Part shown: piece by piece, positions 44,360-53,209 of the stretch
Layout: each line of letters starts with the position of its first letter
Numbering within the stretch: position 1 is the first letter of the stretch
From: Pseudomonas viridiflava
Lineage (GTDB): Bacteria; Pseudomonadota; Gammaproteobacteria; Pseudomonadales; Pseudomonadaceae
Assembly: GCF_900601905.1 (NCBI RefSeq)
Contig: NZ_UWFA01000500.1
Location: 124,001 to 188,000, forward strand
DNA: 64,000 nt
Direction: 5' to 3'
Notes under the pieces: generated by a model
Told to the model about the DNA's origin: nothing
Databases searched by the model: none
Seen by the model: only the letters and a program-made list of their open reading frames with translations
Position numbers and translations under genes: made by a program

Positions 44360-44417
44360 GGAAAAATGCTGAGCCCCGCCCCACAGAAAGCACCGAGCCG
44401 CGCCGTAGGAGCTTCAC

Positions 44418-46364
44418 ATGCTGAATACTTTGCTTCCAATCCTGCTGTTCGCTGCCCTGGGCCTGGGTGTCCTCGGCGCGTTGCGGCGGGTCAAAATGTG
44501 GCGCAACGGCCGGGCCTCGAAAGTCGATCTGCTCGGCGGGCTGCTGGCCATGCCCAAGCGTTACATGGTCGATCTGCACCACGTCGTGGCCCGGGACAAA
44601 TACATCGCCAACACCCACGTCGCGACAGCGGGCGGGGCGGTGGCGTCTATCGTACTGGCGATTCTGGTGCATGGTTTCGGCCTGCATAACCAGATTCTCG
44701 GCTTCGCGCTGCTTATCGCCTCGGCGCTGATGTTCGTCGGCGCGATCTTCATGTTTCTGCGTCGCCTCAATCCACCGGCTCGCTTGTCCAAAGGCCCGTG
44801 GATGCGTCTGCCGAAAAGCTTGCTGGCGTTCTCGGCGAGCTTCTTCCTGCTGACCTTGCCGGTGGCGGGCATCCTGCCTGCGGATTTTGGCGGCTGGGTC
44901 TTGGCCGCGATTCTGATGGTCGGCGTGCTATGGGGTGTGTCGGAATTATTCCTGGGCATGACCTGGGGCGGGCCGATGAAGCACGCCTTTGCCGGTGCCT
45001 TGCACCTGGCCTGGCACCGTCGCGCCGAACGTTTTGGCGGGGGGCGTTCTACCGGGCTCAAGCCGCTGGACCTCAGCGACAAAACCGCGCCTCTGGGCGT
45101 AGAAAAGCCCGCAGATTTCACCTGGAACCAACTGCTCGGTTTTGACGCCTGCGTGCAGTGCGGCAAGTGCGAAGTAGCATGCCCGGCGTTTGCCGCCGGT
45201 CAGCCGTTGAACCCGAAAAAGCTGATTCAAGACATGGTGGTGGGCCTGGCGGGCGGCACCGATGCGAAATTCGCCGGCAGCCCGTATCCAGGCAAAGAGA
45301 TTGGCCTGCACAGCGGCAACCCTCATCAACCTATCGTCAATGGCCTGGTGGACGCAGAAACCCTGTGGTCCTGCACCACCTGCCGCGCCTGTGTCGAAGA
45401 ATGCCCGATGATGATCGAGCATGTGGACGCCATCGTGGACATGCGCCGCCACCTGACCCTGGAAAGAGGCGCGACCCCGAACAAGGGTGCCGAGGTCCTG
45501 GAAAACCTCATCGCCACCGACAACCCCGGCGGTTTCGCGCCGGGCGGGCGGCTGAACTGGGCGGCGGACCTGAATCTTGATCTGCTCAGTGACAGGCGAT
45601 CGGTCGACGTGCTGTTCTGGGTTGGCGATGGCGCATTCGATATGCGCAACCAGCGGACCTTGCGTGCTTTCGTCAAAGTCCTCAAGGCGGCAAAAGTCGA
45701 CTTCGCAGTGCTCGGTCTCGAAGAGCGGGACAGTGGCGACGTGGCCCGTCGGCTGGGCGATGAAGCCACGTTCCAGATGCTCGCCAGACGCAACATTCAG
45801 ACCCTGAACCAATACAGCTTCAAACGCATCGTCACCTGCGACCCGCACAGTTTCCATGTGCTGAAAAACGAGTACGGCGCGTTCGACGGCAATTACCTCG
45901 TGCAGCATCACAGCACCTACATGGCCGAGTTGATATCCGGCGGGGCGCTGAGTCTTGGTCAGCACAAAGGCGCCAGCGTGACCTATCACGACCCTTGCTA
46001 TCTGGGCCGCTACAACGGTGAGTACGAAGCGCCTCGCGACGTATTGCGTGCGCTGGGCATCGAGGTCAAGGAAATGCAGCGCTCCGGTTTCCGCTCCCGC
46101 TGCTGCGGTGGCGGTGGCGGTGCGCCGATCACGGATATCCCCGGCAAACAGCGGATCCCGGACATGCGCATGGAAGACATCCGCGAGACCGGTGCCGAAG
46201 TGGTGGCCGTCGGTTGCCCGCAATGCACCGCGATGCTTGAAGGCGTGGTCGAGCCGCGACCGCTAATCAAGGACATTGCCGAACTGGTGGCCGATGCGCT
46301 GGTGGAAGAGGTTGTCCCGAGCAAACCTGCGCCAACCAAACGTGAACCTGCGGAGGTGCACTGA
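44418..46364 (+). CDS. dgcB: Dimethylglycine demethylase subunit DgcB (membrane Fe-S protein)
   Basis: A 648-residue protein with about five N-terminal membrane helices (to residue 190). Two 4Fe-4S motifs follow, CVQCGKCEVACP and CTTCRACVEECP. The C-terminus has CCG-type cysteine motifs (DPCYLGRY; RSRCCGGGGG) as in heterodisulfide-reductase-like subunits. It likely carries electrons from DgcA or the ETF to the quinone pool. TAGGAG precedes the start, and its last base overlaps the ETF alpha start (TGATG). Confidence 0.9.
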   Translation: MLNTLLPILLFAALGLGVLGALRRVKMWRNGRASKVDLLGGLLAMPKRYMVDLHHVVARDKYIANTHVATAGGAVASIVLAILVHGFGLHNQILGFALLIASALMFVGAIFMFLRRLNPPARLSKGPWMRLPKSLLAFSASFFLLTLPVAGILPADFGGWVLAAILMVGVLWGVSELFLGMTWGGPMKHAFAGALHLAWHRRAERFGGGRSTGLKPLDLSDKTAPLGVEKPADFTWNQLLGFDACVQCGKCEVACPAFAAGQPLNPKKLIQDMVVGLAGGTDAKFAGSPYPGKEIGLHSGNPHQPIVNGLVDAETLWSCTTCRACVEECPMMIEHVDAIVDMRRHLTLERGATPNKGAEVLENLIATDNPGGFAPGGRLNWAADLNLDLLSDRRSVDVLFWVGDGAFDMRNQRTLRAFVKVLKAAKVDFAVLGLEERDSGDVARRLGDEATFQMLARRNIQTLNQYSFKRIVTCDPHSFHVLKNEYGAFDGNYLVQHHSTYMAELISGGALSLGQHKGASVTYHDPCYLGRYNGEYEAPRDVLRALGIEVKEMQRSGFRSRCCGGGGGAPITDIPGKQRIPDMRMEDIRETGAEVVAVGCPQCTAMLEGVVEPRPLIKDIAELVADALVEEVVPSKPAPTKREPAEVH

Positions 46365-47584
46365 TGAGCGACATTATCCGCCGCGACCCTCGCGCCGAGT
46401 GGATCGCCCGTAATCGCCTGCATCCGCTGCACGCGACCATGCAACCGGCGCAGAGCAGCTGGATGGGGCCTAACGGTCTGATGCGCAAGAACGTCCATGG
46501 CCTTGGTTTCATCGGCCCCAACGGTATCAAGCGTATCGACCGCAGTGGCGCGCAGCAGGGCGGAGCGGTCAAACGCTCAGCGGCTGCCGAGGTGCAATTG
46601 CCGCTGCATCAGGTGCCGGAACCGGCGTTTTATATCTGCGTGGCGCCGGACATGGTCGGTGGCCGCCTGAGCGCTCATGACCGCGATCTGCTCGGCCTGG
46701 CCCATCAACTGGCGGGCTCGGCTGGCGCGGTGTTGGCGGTGGTGTTTGGCGAACACAAGGAAACGACATTCGCGACGGCGGGCGTGGATCGTCTGCTCAC
46801 GCTGGAAGGCACCGAATTCAGCGGTTACTCACCCGAGCAACGCGTTCAGGGTTTGCGGGCTGTGGATAACCAGTTCAACCCAAGGCACTGGTTGCTTCCT
46901 GATAGCCGCACCGGTGGCGGCGAGCTGGGCCGACGTTTCGCCGCAAGCCTGGGTGAGCGTCCGGCGACACGCGTCTGGCAGGTCAAAGATGAGCAGTGCA
47001 TCGGGCGCGCCGGTGCAGGCCGTGAGGATCTGGCCCGGCCACTGGCTCGCCTGATTCTGGGCGCAGTGGAATGTGCCGAGCCGGTTAGCGAAACCCGTCA
47101 TGAAGCGCTGCCCGTGGAGTTATCCACAAGCGTGGCGCGCAGCTTGCCGCGCATCGAAGACCTGGGTGCCGTGGCGGTGGACCCTGGCCTGATCCCGATG
47201 GCGGAAGCCGAGTTCATCTTCTCCGGCGGTAATGGCGTCAGGGATTGGGACCTGTTTCACAAGACGGCTGCGGCGCTGGGCGCCACCGAAGGCGCGTCCC
47301 GCGTGGCAGTGGACGATGGCTTCATGGGCCGTGATCGTCAGGTCGGTGCCAGCGGTACCTGGGTCACGGCGCGGGTCTATGTGGCGGTGGGGATATCCGG
47401 TGCCATCCAGCATTTGCAAGGCATTGGTGCCTGCGACAAGGTGGTGGCGATCAACCTTGATCCGGGGTGCGACATGATCAAGCGCGCCGACTTGTCAGTC
47501 ATCGGCGAGAGTGCAGAGATCCTCAAGGCGCTGATCGTGGCGGTGGAGCAGTATCGCAATGGAGCGAAACAAGATGCGGCCTGA
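46364..47584 (+). CDS. Electron transfer flavoprotein, alpha-type subunit
   Basis: A 406-residue protein, about 90 longer than a typical EtfA because of an N-terminal extension. The C-terminal FAD domain is intact (FIFSGGNGV; VGASGTWVTARVYVAVGISGAIQH; AINLDPGCDMIKRADLSVIGE). It shuttles electrons from DgcA-type demethylases. It precedes the beta subunit, the reverse of the common order, and corresponds to PA5400. Three perfect DnaA-box sequences fall in this gene and the next. Confidence 0.88.
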   Translation: MSDIIRRDPRAEWIARNRLHPLHATMQPAQSSWMGPNGLMRKNVHGLGFIGPNGIKRIDRSGAQQGGAVKRSAAAEVQLPLHQVPEPAFYICVAPDMVGGRLSAHDRDLLGLAHQLAGSAGAVLAVVFGEHKETTFATAGVDRLLTLEGTEFSGYSPEQRVQGLRAVDNQFNPRHWLLPDSRTGGGELGRRFAASLGERPATRVWQVKDEQCIGRAGAGREDLARPLARLILGAVECAEPVSETRHEALPVELSTSVARSLPRIEDLGAVAVDPGLIPMAEAEFIFSGGNGVRDWDLFHKTAAALGATEGASRVAVDDGFMGRDRQVGASGTWVTARVYVAVGISGAIQHLQGIGACDKVVAINLDPGCDMIKRADLSVIGESAEILKALIVAVEQYRNGAKQDAA

Positions 47585-48380
47585 GCTTACCAACTCGCCT
47601 GTGGATAAAACCCCGTTGCACGTCATCAGCCTGGTCTCTATCGGTGCGCATCCGACCTCCGGTCGTGCCCGTCGCGCCGAGCAGGACGCCCGCGCGGTAG
47701 AGCTGGGCCTGCAACTGGCTGGGGATAACTTGCATGTGCTGCATGCGGGCAATGCCGAGGAGCCTGCGTTGCGGGCTTATCTGGGCATGGGGCTGGACCA
47801 GTTGCACGTTCTGGAGCAACCGGAAAACGCCGATGCATTACCCGCGCTGAGTGATTACATTCGTGAATCCGGGGTGCAGATGGTGCTCACCGGCAGCCAG
47901 GCGGAAACCGGTGAAGGCTCCGGCATGTTGCCGTTTTTGCTGGCGGAAAAGCTCGGCTGGCCGTTGGTGGTCGGATTGGCAGAAGTCGAATCGCTCGATG
48001 GCGGTACGGCGCTTGTACTGCAAGCGCTACCCCGCGGCCAGCGGCGGCGCCTGAAAGTGCGTCTGCCATTTCTCGCCACGGTGGATAACGCTGCGCCCAA
48101 GCCTCGGCAAAGCGCCTACGGCCCGGCGCAGCGCGGCACCCTCGATGCCGAAGAGGTGGAAATCATCAGTGACGAGCTGCTGAGCGGATCTGCGCTGCAA
48201 CCGGCCAAACCACGCCCCAAACGCTTGAAAGTCATCAAGGCCAAAAGCGGCGCCGACCGCATGAAAGCCGCGACGGCCAAAGCCAGCGGTGGCGGCGGCC
48301 AGGTGCTCAAAGGCGTAACCCCTGAGGCCGGTGCCGAAGCGATTCTCAAGTTGCTGATTGAGGAAGGTGTTGTGCGCTGA
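47574..48380 (+). CDS. Electron transfer flavoprotein, beta-type subunit
   Basis: A 268-residue partner of the preceding subunit with the AMP-binding pattern TGSQAETGEGSGMLPFLLAEKLGWP and an Ala/Lys-rich C-terminal stretch. The ATG at 47574 is chosen because GGAG lies at 47561-47564; it overlaps the alpha gene by 11 bases. A start at 47559 is also open. It ends the dgc cluster. Confidence 0.86.
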   Translation: MRPELTNSPVDKTPLHVISLVSIGAHPTSGRARRAEQDARAVELGLQLAGDNLHVLHAGNAEEPALRAYLGMGLDQLHVLEQPENADALPALSDYIRESGVQMVLTGSQAETGEGSGMLPFLLAEKLGWPLVVGLAEVESLDGGTALVLQALPRGQRRRLKVRLPFLATVDNAAPKPRQSAYGPAQRGTLDAEEVEIISDELLSGSALQPAKPRPKRLKVIKAKSGADRMKAATAKASGGGGQVLKGVTPEAGAEAILKLLIEEGVVR

Positions 48381-48442
48381 AGCCTCTGTGAGCTGCTCGC
48401 CAATAGGCCGGTACATTCTATGCGTCCACATCGACGGCAACA

Positions 48443-48468
48443 TTGCCTTCGCAAGCAAGCTTGCTCCC
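48443..48468. repeat. Partial REPIN right arm before the tandem array
   Basis: ATTGCCTTCGCAAGCAAGCT followed by TGCTCC is the right arm of a unit whose left part is degraded to GAGCTGCTCGCCAATAGG. Confidence 0.75.
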
Positions 48469-48864
48469 AGCGTGCAGCTCAACGCTTGGTGTAACTGTAA
48501 GTACACATAACCTGTGGGAGCGAGCTTGCTCGCGAAGGGGGCGTCATTTCCGACCCATTTCTGTGTCTGGAATATTGCCTTCGCAAGCAAGCTTGCTCCT
48601 AGCGTACAGCTCAACGCTTGGTGTAACTGTAAGTACACATAACCTGTGGGAGCGAGCTTGCTCGCGAAGGGGGCGTCATTTCCGACCCATTTCTGTGTCT
48701 GGAATATTGTCTTCGCAAGCAAGCTTGCTCCCAGCGTGCAGCTCAACGCTTGGTGTAACTGTAAGTACACATAACCTGTGGGAGCGAGCTTGCTCGCGAA
48801 GGGGGCGTCATTTCCGACCCATTTCTGTGTCTGGAATATTGTCTTCGCAAGCAAGCTTGCTCCC
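48469..48864. repeat. Three tandem 132-bp REPIN units
   Basis: Units at 48469-48600, 48601-48732 and 48733-48864 differ at only a few positions (for example AGCGTGCAG, AGCGTACAG, AGCGTGCAG; GCCTTCGC in the first, GTCTTCGC in the others). Each holds one left arm (CCTGTGGGAGCGAGCTTGCT), a spacer, and one right arm (CGCAAGCAAGCTTGCTCC), plus a 45-bp unique stretch. The near identity suggests recent duplication. Confidence 0.95.
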
Positions 48865-48943
48865 ACGGGCATTGGGTCCTGCGCGGTAGAGCCATCCACC
48901 CGACAAGCGCCAATTGCCAGCATTCACGGGCTCTGACACAATC

Positions 48944-48965
48944 GCGAATAATTCTCGTTAGTTAA
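48944..48965 (+). promoter_or_regulatory. Candidate Fur box of the ECF sigma gene
   Basis: GCGAATAATTCTCGTTAGTT resembles Fur sites of pseudomonads, chiefly in the GAATAATTCTCGTT part. Iron repression of such sigma genes is usual in this family. Confidence 0.45.
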
Positions 48966-48988
48966 TGCGTCTTTTCGAGGTTCGTTTC

Positions 48989-49507
48989 GTGTCGTCAGCC
49001 CCCAGCACTCAGAGCGAGTTGATTGGCGTCCTGTACCGTGACCACCGCAGTTGGCTGGTGGCCTGGTTACGGCGCAATGTCGCCTGTGCGCAGAGGGCCG
49101 AAGACCTGAGTCAGGACACCTTTGTGCGTCTGCTCGGCAGGGATCAGCTGGATCCGCCTCGCGAACCCCGAGCTTTTCTGGCGGCCATCGCCAAAGGCTT
49201 GCTGTTCGACTATTTCCGTCGAGCTGCGCTGGAGCAGGCCTATCTCAACGAGCTGATGCTGATCCCCGAGGGCGAGCAGCCTTCGCTGGAAGAACAATTG
49301 CTGATTCTCGAAGACCTGAAGGCGATCGACCGCATGCTCGGCAAGCTGTCGAGCAAAGCACGGGCGGCGTTTCTCTACAGCCGGATCGACGGCCTGAGCC
49401 ATGGCGAAATCGCTGAGCAGCTTGGCGTCTCTGTGTCGCGAGTGCGGCAATATCTGGCGCAAGGCCTGCGCCAGTGCTACGTCGTGCTTTACGGCGAACC
49501 ACAATGA
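48989..49507 (+). CDS. FecI-type ECF sigma factor (iron starvation)
   Basis: A 172-residue sigma factor with regions 2 and 4. Region 2 has LYRDHRSWLVAWLRRNVACAQRAEDLSQDTFVRLL and region 4 has YSRIDGLSHGEIAEQLGVSVSRVRQYL, both FecI-like. I prefer the GTG at 48989, eight bases after CGAGG; the ATG at 48965 lacks a ribosome site and would add eight residues. It is followed by its anti-sigma factor with a four-base overlap and a TonB receptor, so it should transcribe the receptor gene when siderophore is bound. Confidence 0.88.
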   Translation: MSSAPSTQSELIGVLYRDHRSWLVAWLRRNVACAQRAEDLSQDTFVRLLGRDQLDPPREPRAFLAAIAKGLLFDYFRRAALEQAYLNELMLIPEGEQPSLEEQLLILEDLKAIDRMLGKLSSKARAAFLYSRIDGLSHGEIAEQLGVSVSRVRQYLAQGLRQCYVVLYGEPQ

Positions 49508-50496
49508 GTGCCCTCAACCCCGGGCCGGTGTCGAGCAAGGTGCTGGATGCCGCCATTGCCTGGCAACTATGCCTGGACGGTGGCATGGGCAGCCATACGG
49601 AGCGTGAAGAGTTCACCCGATGGCTGGCGGCCAACGATGAGCACGGCCGGGCCTGGGCGCAACTGGGCATGCTCGACCAACGCATTGCCCTGACCAGTGG
49701 CCCGGCGCGTTCGGCGTTGCTGAAATCTCGTGAGGGTGCCTTGCGGCGCATGCGCAAATTCGGCGGCGGGCTGGCCAGCGTGATGCTGGCGTTCGGCCTG
49801 GCGTTATTTGTCGTCGATCAGTATTTGCCGGTCGACTACTGGCTGGCGGATCAGCGCACCGTCACCGGCGAGCAACGCAGCATTCGCCTGGCCGATAACA
49901 CGCTGATCCGCCTCAACACCCACAGCGCGATAGATGTGCGCTTTGATGCCACGCAGCGCCGTGTAGTGCTGCAGGAAGGCGAAATTTTCGTCGAGACAGG
50001 CGATCACAACGACCCACGGCCGTTTATCGTCGAAACCCGCGATGGCAGCATGCGCGCACTGGGCACACGCTTTATGGTGCGGCGCGAAGATGACGGCACC
50101 TTGCTCAGCGTGCTGCAGTCGGCCGTGGCCGCACATGCCCAGCGCGATGATCGTGAACAGGTCCTGCGCGAGGGCCAGCAAATGCTCATGACCCGAGATG
50201 GCCTGGGCCCGATGCTGGCGCTCAAGCCCGGTGCCGATGCCTGGACACAAGGCATGCTGGTGGTGGAAAACGCCCGGCTGGAGGATCTGGTCGCTGAACT
50301 GGGTCGTTATCGTCCTGGTTATCTCGGGATTGCGCCGGATATCGCCGAGTTGCGCATCACGGGGAGCTTCCCGCTCAAGGACACCGATCTGGCGCTCAAG
50401 GCGCTGATGCCGACCTTGCCGGTGCAGGTCGAACAGCGCACGCAGTGGTGGACCAAGGTCGTCGCGAATGATGCAAAAAACCAAGCGCGCCCCTGA
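49504..50496 (+). CDS. FecR-type anti-sigma regulator
   Basis: A 330-residue inner-membrane protein. The N-terminal cytoplasmic part (LDAAIAWQLCLDGG..EREEFTRWLAANDEHGRAWAQL) binds the sigma factor, one membrane helix is at about 82-105 (LASVMLAFGLALFVV), and the periplasmic FecR domain follows (RLADNTLIRLNTHSAIDVRF; PFIVETRDGSMRALGTRFMV). It senses the receptor's signalling domain. It overlaps the sigma gene by four bases. Confidence 0.9.
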   Translation: MSALNPGPVSSKVLDAAIAWQLCLDGGMGSHTEREEFTRWLAANDEHGRAWAQLGMLDQRIALTSGPARSALLKSREGALRRMRKFGGGLASVMLAFGLALFVVDQYLPVDYWLADQRTVTGEQRSIRLADNTLIRLNTHSAIDVRFDATQRRVVLQEGEIFVETGDHNDPRPFIVETRDGSMRALGTRFMVRREDDGTLLSVLQSAVAAHAQRDDREQVLREGQQMLMTRDGLGPMLALKPGADAWTQGMLVVENARLEDLVAELGRYRPGYLGIAPDIAELRITGSFPLKDTDLALKALMPTLPVQVEQRTQWWTKVVANDAKNQARP

Positions 50497-50605
50497 CAAC
50501 GCCTGAAACGTAATCCGAATCTGAATTATTTTCGATTGGCTATGACACTTTTCCGATTTCGTCCGGCATTCAGGCATTGAGAACCGATTCCTCAGGAGCC
50601 GAACC

Positions 50606-53044
50606 ATGTCCCGTACGCTTGAAACCCTGCTGCGCCCCAGCCTGCTGGCTGTTGCAATTGCCCTGGCCGCGCCGTTGGCCAGCACTCAGTTGGTTGCCGC
50701 AGAACAGGCATCGACCGTGCGCGCCTACAACCTGCCCGCTGCGCCGCTGGCGACCACCCTGAACCAGATCGCCAGCCAGGCCGGTCTCGCCTTGGCGGTT
50801 GACCCGGCGCTGGCCAGTGGGCGCAGGTCGGCTGCGGTCAACGGCAACTTCGACGCAACCGGCGCGTTGCGCCAGGCGTTGCGTGGTTCGGGTCTGCAGT
50901 TGGTGCAAAGCAGCGTGGGTACGTTCAGCCTGATGGCCGCGCCGGAAGGTTCGGTAGCGCTGCCGGAAACCACCATTCAAGGCCGCAGCAGCGCCGAAAG
51001 CGCTTGGGGCGAAGTGCAGGGTTACGCAGCGACCCGCACCGCATCGGGGAGTAAAACCGACACGCCCATTCTTGAAGCACCGCGCTCAATCTCCGTCGCT
51101 ACTCGCGAGCAGATGACTGATCGGGCGGTGCAGAACCTCGACGACGCCGTGCGGTACATGCCAGGCGTGACCGCCAGCAGCTATGGCAGCGACAGCCGCG
51201 CCGAATGGCTGAAAATTCGTGGCTTCGAGCCCACCCAGGTGCTGGACGGCCTGCCGCTGCCCAAAGGCGTCTATGTGATGCCCAAGCTGGAAACCTGGGA
51301 CCTCGAACGTGTCGCCGTGTTGCGCGGGCCGGCGTCATCGGTTTATGGCCAGACCCCGCCTGGCGGCATGCTGGACATGGTCAGCCGTCGCCCCGAGGCC
51401 ACCGCCAGCCATGAGATTCAGGCGCAGGTCGGCAGCTACAACCGCAAGCAGATCAGCTTCGACAGCACCGGCCCGGTTGATGACGCCGGGGTATTTGAAT
51501 ACCGGGTCAGCGGCGTGGTGCGTGACAGCGGGACGTCGGTCGAGCATATCGATGACAAGCGTTACAACCTGGCACCGAGCCTGACCTGGAATATCGACCC
51601 GGACACCAAACTGACCTTCCTCAGCCAGTTCAACCGCGACGATACCGGCATCACCAGCCAGTTCCTGCCGCTGGAAGGCACCCGGCTGTCGACCCCGGCC
51701 GGTGAAGTGAAATATCACAAGAACCTCGGCGATCCGCAGTGGGAGTTCTACGACAAGACCTATTACGCGCTGGGCTATGCATTCGAACATCGCCTGAATG
51801 ATGTGTGGCAGTTCAAACAGAACCTGCGCTACACCAAGAGCGATCTGTCCTTTCAGGGCATCACCGCCGGTGGGTTCTTTGGTTCGGTTGCGGCCGACGG
51901 CACGCTTTCCCGTGGCGCCAACGTGGTCAATGAAGACATCAGCCAGTTTGCCGTGGACAACAACTTCCAGGCCGACTTCGATACCGGCGCTCTCCAGCAC
52001 ACCGTGTTGATCGGCCTGGATCACCAGCGCATCAACCACAACTACAAATGGTTGTTTGGCAGTGCGCCGACCAGCAACATCATCAACCCGGTGTATGGTC
52101 AGGATTTCAGCAACGTGGCCTACACCCCGTTTCAGAATTACGGCCAGAAAACCCGCGACACGGGTCTGTATCTGCAAGACCAGATTGCTCTGGATAACTG
52201 GCGTCTGACCCTCGGTGGGCGTCAGGACTGGCTGGAAACCGATACCGAATTCCACCAGACCGGCATCAAAGACACCCGCAGTGACAATGCTTTCAGTGGC
52301 AACGCGGCGTTGAGCTATGTGTTTGATTCAGGGTTCGCGCCCTACGTGTCTTACGCCGAGTCGTTCCAGGCCGAGCAGGGCGGCAACAACGCTACCAGCG
52401 CTGCGTATGAACCCAGCACCGGCAAGCAATACGAACTGGGTATCAAATATCAGCCGCCGGGCCGCGACATGCTGTTCACCGCAGCGGTCTACGACCTGAC
52501 GCGCAAGAACATCGTGCTCAGCGACACCTTCGGCAACAGTCGTCCGCTGGGCGAGGCGCAGGTCCGGGGGCTGGAGCTGGAAGCGGTTGGCAACGTCAAC
52601 GAGAACCTCAAGCTGACCGCGTCCTATACCTACGCCAACAGCAAAATGACCAAGGTCGGCGACCCGCTGGACAAGAATCGCCCGCTGCCGCTGACCCCGG
52701 AAAACCAGGCCGCCGCGTGGGCTGATTACACCTGGCACACCGGCTTGCTCGATGGCTTCGGGCTCGGGTTCGGCGTGCGCTATATCGGCGAGACCGATAA
52801 CGTCGCCCTTGGCAGCCTGGCTTTTGTGCGTGACAAGGCGGACGGCCACTCCGGTTCGTACACCGTGTATGACGCGGCCGTGCATTACGATCTGGGCCGT
52901 CTGAACAACACATTCAAAGGCGTCAGCGTGGCGGTCAACGCCAACAACGTGTTCGACAAGGAATACATATCGACATGCGACGGTTTCTACTGCTATTACG
53001 GTGACCGTCGTACCGTGCTGGCCAGCGTCAACTACAAATGGTGA
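50606..53044 (+). CDS. TonB-dependent ferric-siderophore receptor with signalling domain
   Basis: An 812-residue outer-membrane receptor. After a signal peptide (to about residue 33) comes an STN signalling domain (about 36-110, YNLPAAPLATTLNQIASQAG), a plug (APRSISVATREQMTDRAVQNLDDAVRY; GFEPTQVLDGLPLP; VAVLRGPASSVYGQ), then a 22-strand barrel ending in SVNYKW. Two cysteines near the C-terminus (STCDGFYC) recall hydroxamate receptors. With its sigma, anti-sigma and PepSY neighbours it fits a ferrichrome or ferrioxamine (Fiu/Fox-like) system; the ligand is not proven. Confidence 0.9.
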   Translation: MSRTLETLLRPSLLAVAIALAAPLASTQLVAAEQASTVRAYNLPAAPLATTLNQIASQAGLALAVDPALASGRRSAAVNGNFDATGALRQALRGSGLQLVQSSVGTFSLMAAPEGSVALPETTIQGRSSAESAWGEVQGYAATRTASGSKTDTPILEAPRSISVATREQMTDRAVQNLDDAVRYMPGVTASSYGSDSRAEWLKIRGFEPTQVLDGLPLPKGVYVMPKLETWDLERVAVLRGPASSVYGQTPPGGMLDMVSRRPEATASHEIQAQVGSYNRKQISFDSTGPVDDAGVFEYRVSGVVRDSGTSVEHIDDKRYNLAPSLTWNIDPDTKLTFLSQFNRDDTGITSQFLPLEGTRLSTPAGEVKYHKNLGDPQWEFYDKTYYALGYAFEHRLNDVWQFKQNLRYTKSDLSFQGITAGGFFGSVAADGTLSRGANVVNEDISQFAVDNNFQADFDTGALQHTVLIGLDHQRINHNYKWLFGSAPTSNIINPVYGQDFSNVAYTPFQNYGQKTRDTGLYLQDQIALDNWRLTLGGRQDWLETDTEFHQTGIKDTRSDNAFSGNAALSYVFDSGFAPYVSYAESFQAEQGGNNATSAAYEPSTGKQYELGIKYQPPGRDMLFTAAVYDLTRKNIVLSDTFGNSRPLGEAQVRGLELEAVGNVNENLKLTASYTYANSKMTKVGDPLDKNRPLPLTPENQAAAWADYTWHTGLLDGFGLGFGVRYIGETDNVALGSLAFVRDKADGHSGSYTVYDAAVHYDLGRLNNTFKGVSVAVNANNVFDKEYISTCDGFYCYYGDRRTVLASVNYKW

Positions 53045-53068
53045 CCTGATCGGCTTGCGAGGCACTGG

Positions 53069-53102
53069 ACCTGTGGGACCGGATAAATCCGGTCCCACAG
53101 GT
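53069..53102. repeat. Single REP-like hairpin after the receptor gene
   Basis: ACCTGTGGGACCGG and CCGGTCCCACAGGT are exact inverse copies around ATAAAT, 25 bases after the receptor stop. It may act as a terminator or mRNA end. Confidence 0.85.
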
Positions 53103-53209
53103 CGATGCACATTCAGATGATTGTGCGGTGTCTGATAGTCGATGCAAAAAGGGTCGCTGCCTGTGCAGCGGCCTTTTGCTTTTGAGATGAAGCTGTTGAG
53201 ACGAGCCAC

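Larger units (their letters stand above)
48381..48988. other. Intergenic region with tandem REPIN array
   Basis: This 608-bp gap is mostly three 132-bp repeat units (48469-48864), with a partial unit end before them (48443-48468), then a candidate Fur box (48944-48965) before the ECF sigma gene. The open frames across it are made by the repeats. Confidence 0.8.

Noticed and set aside
48027..48923. Open frames across the tandem repeats on both strands (for example 48443-48889 plus)
   Set aside because: They are made by the 132-bp repeat, whose length is a multiple of three, so one frame stays open. They have no ribosome site or domain, and the sequence is REP palindrome.
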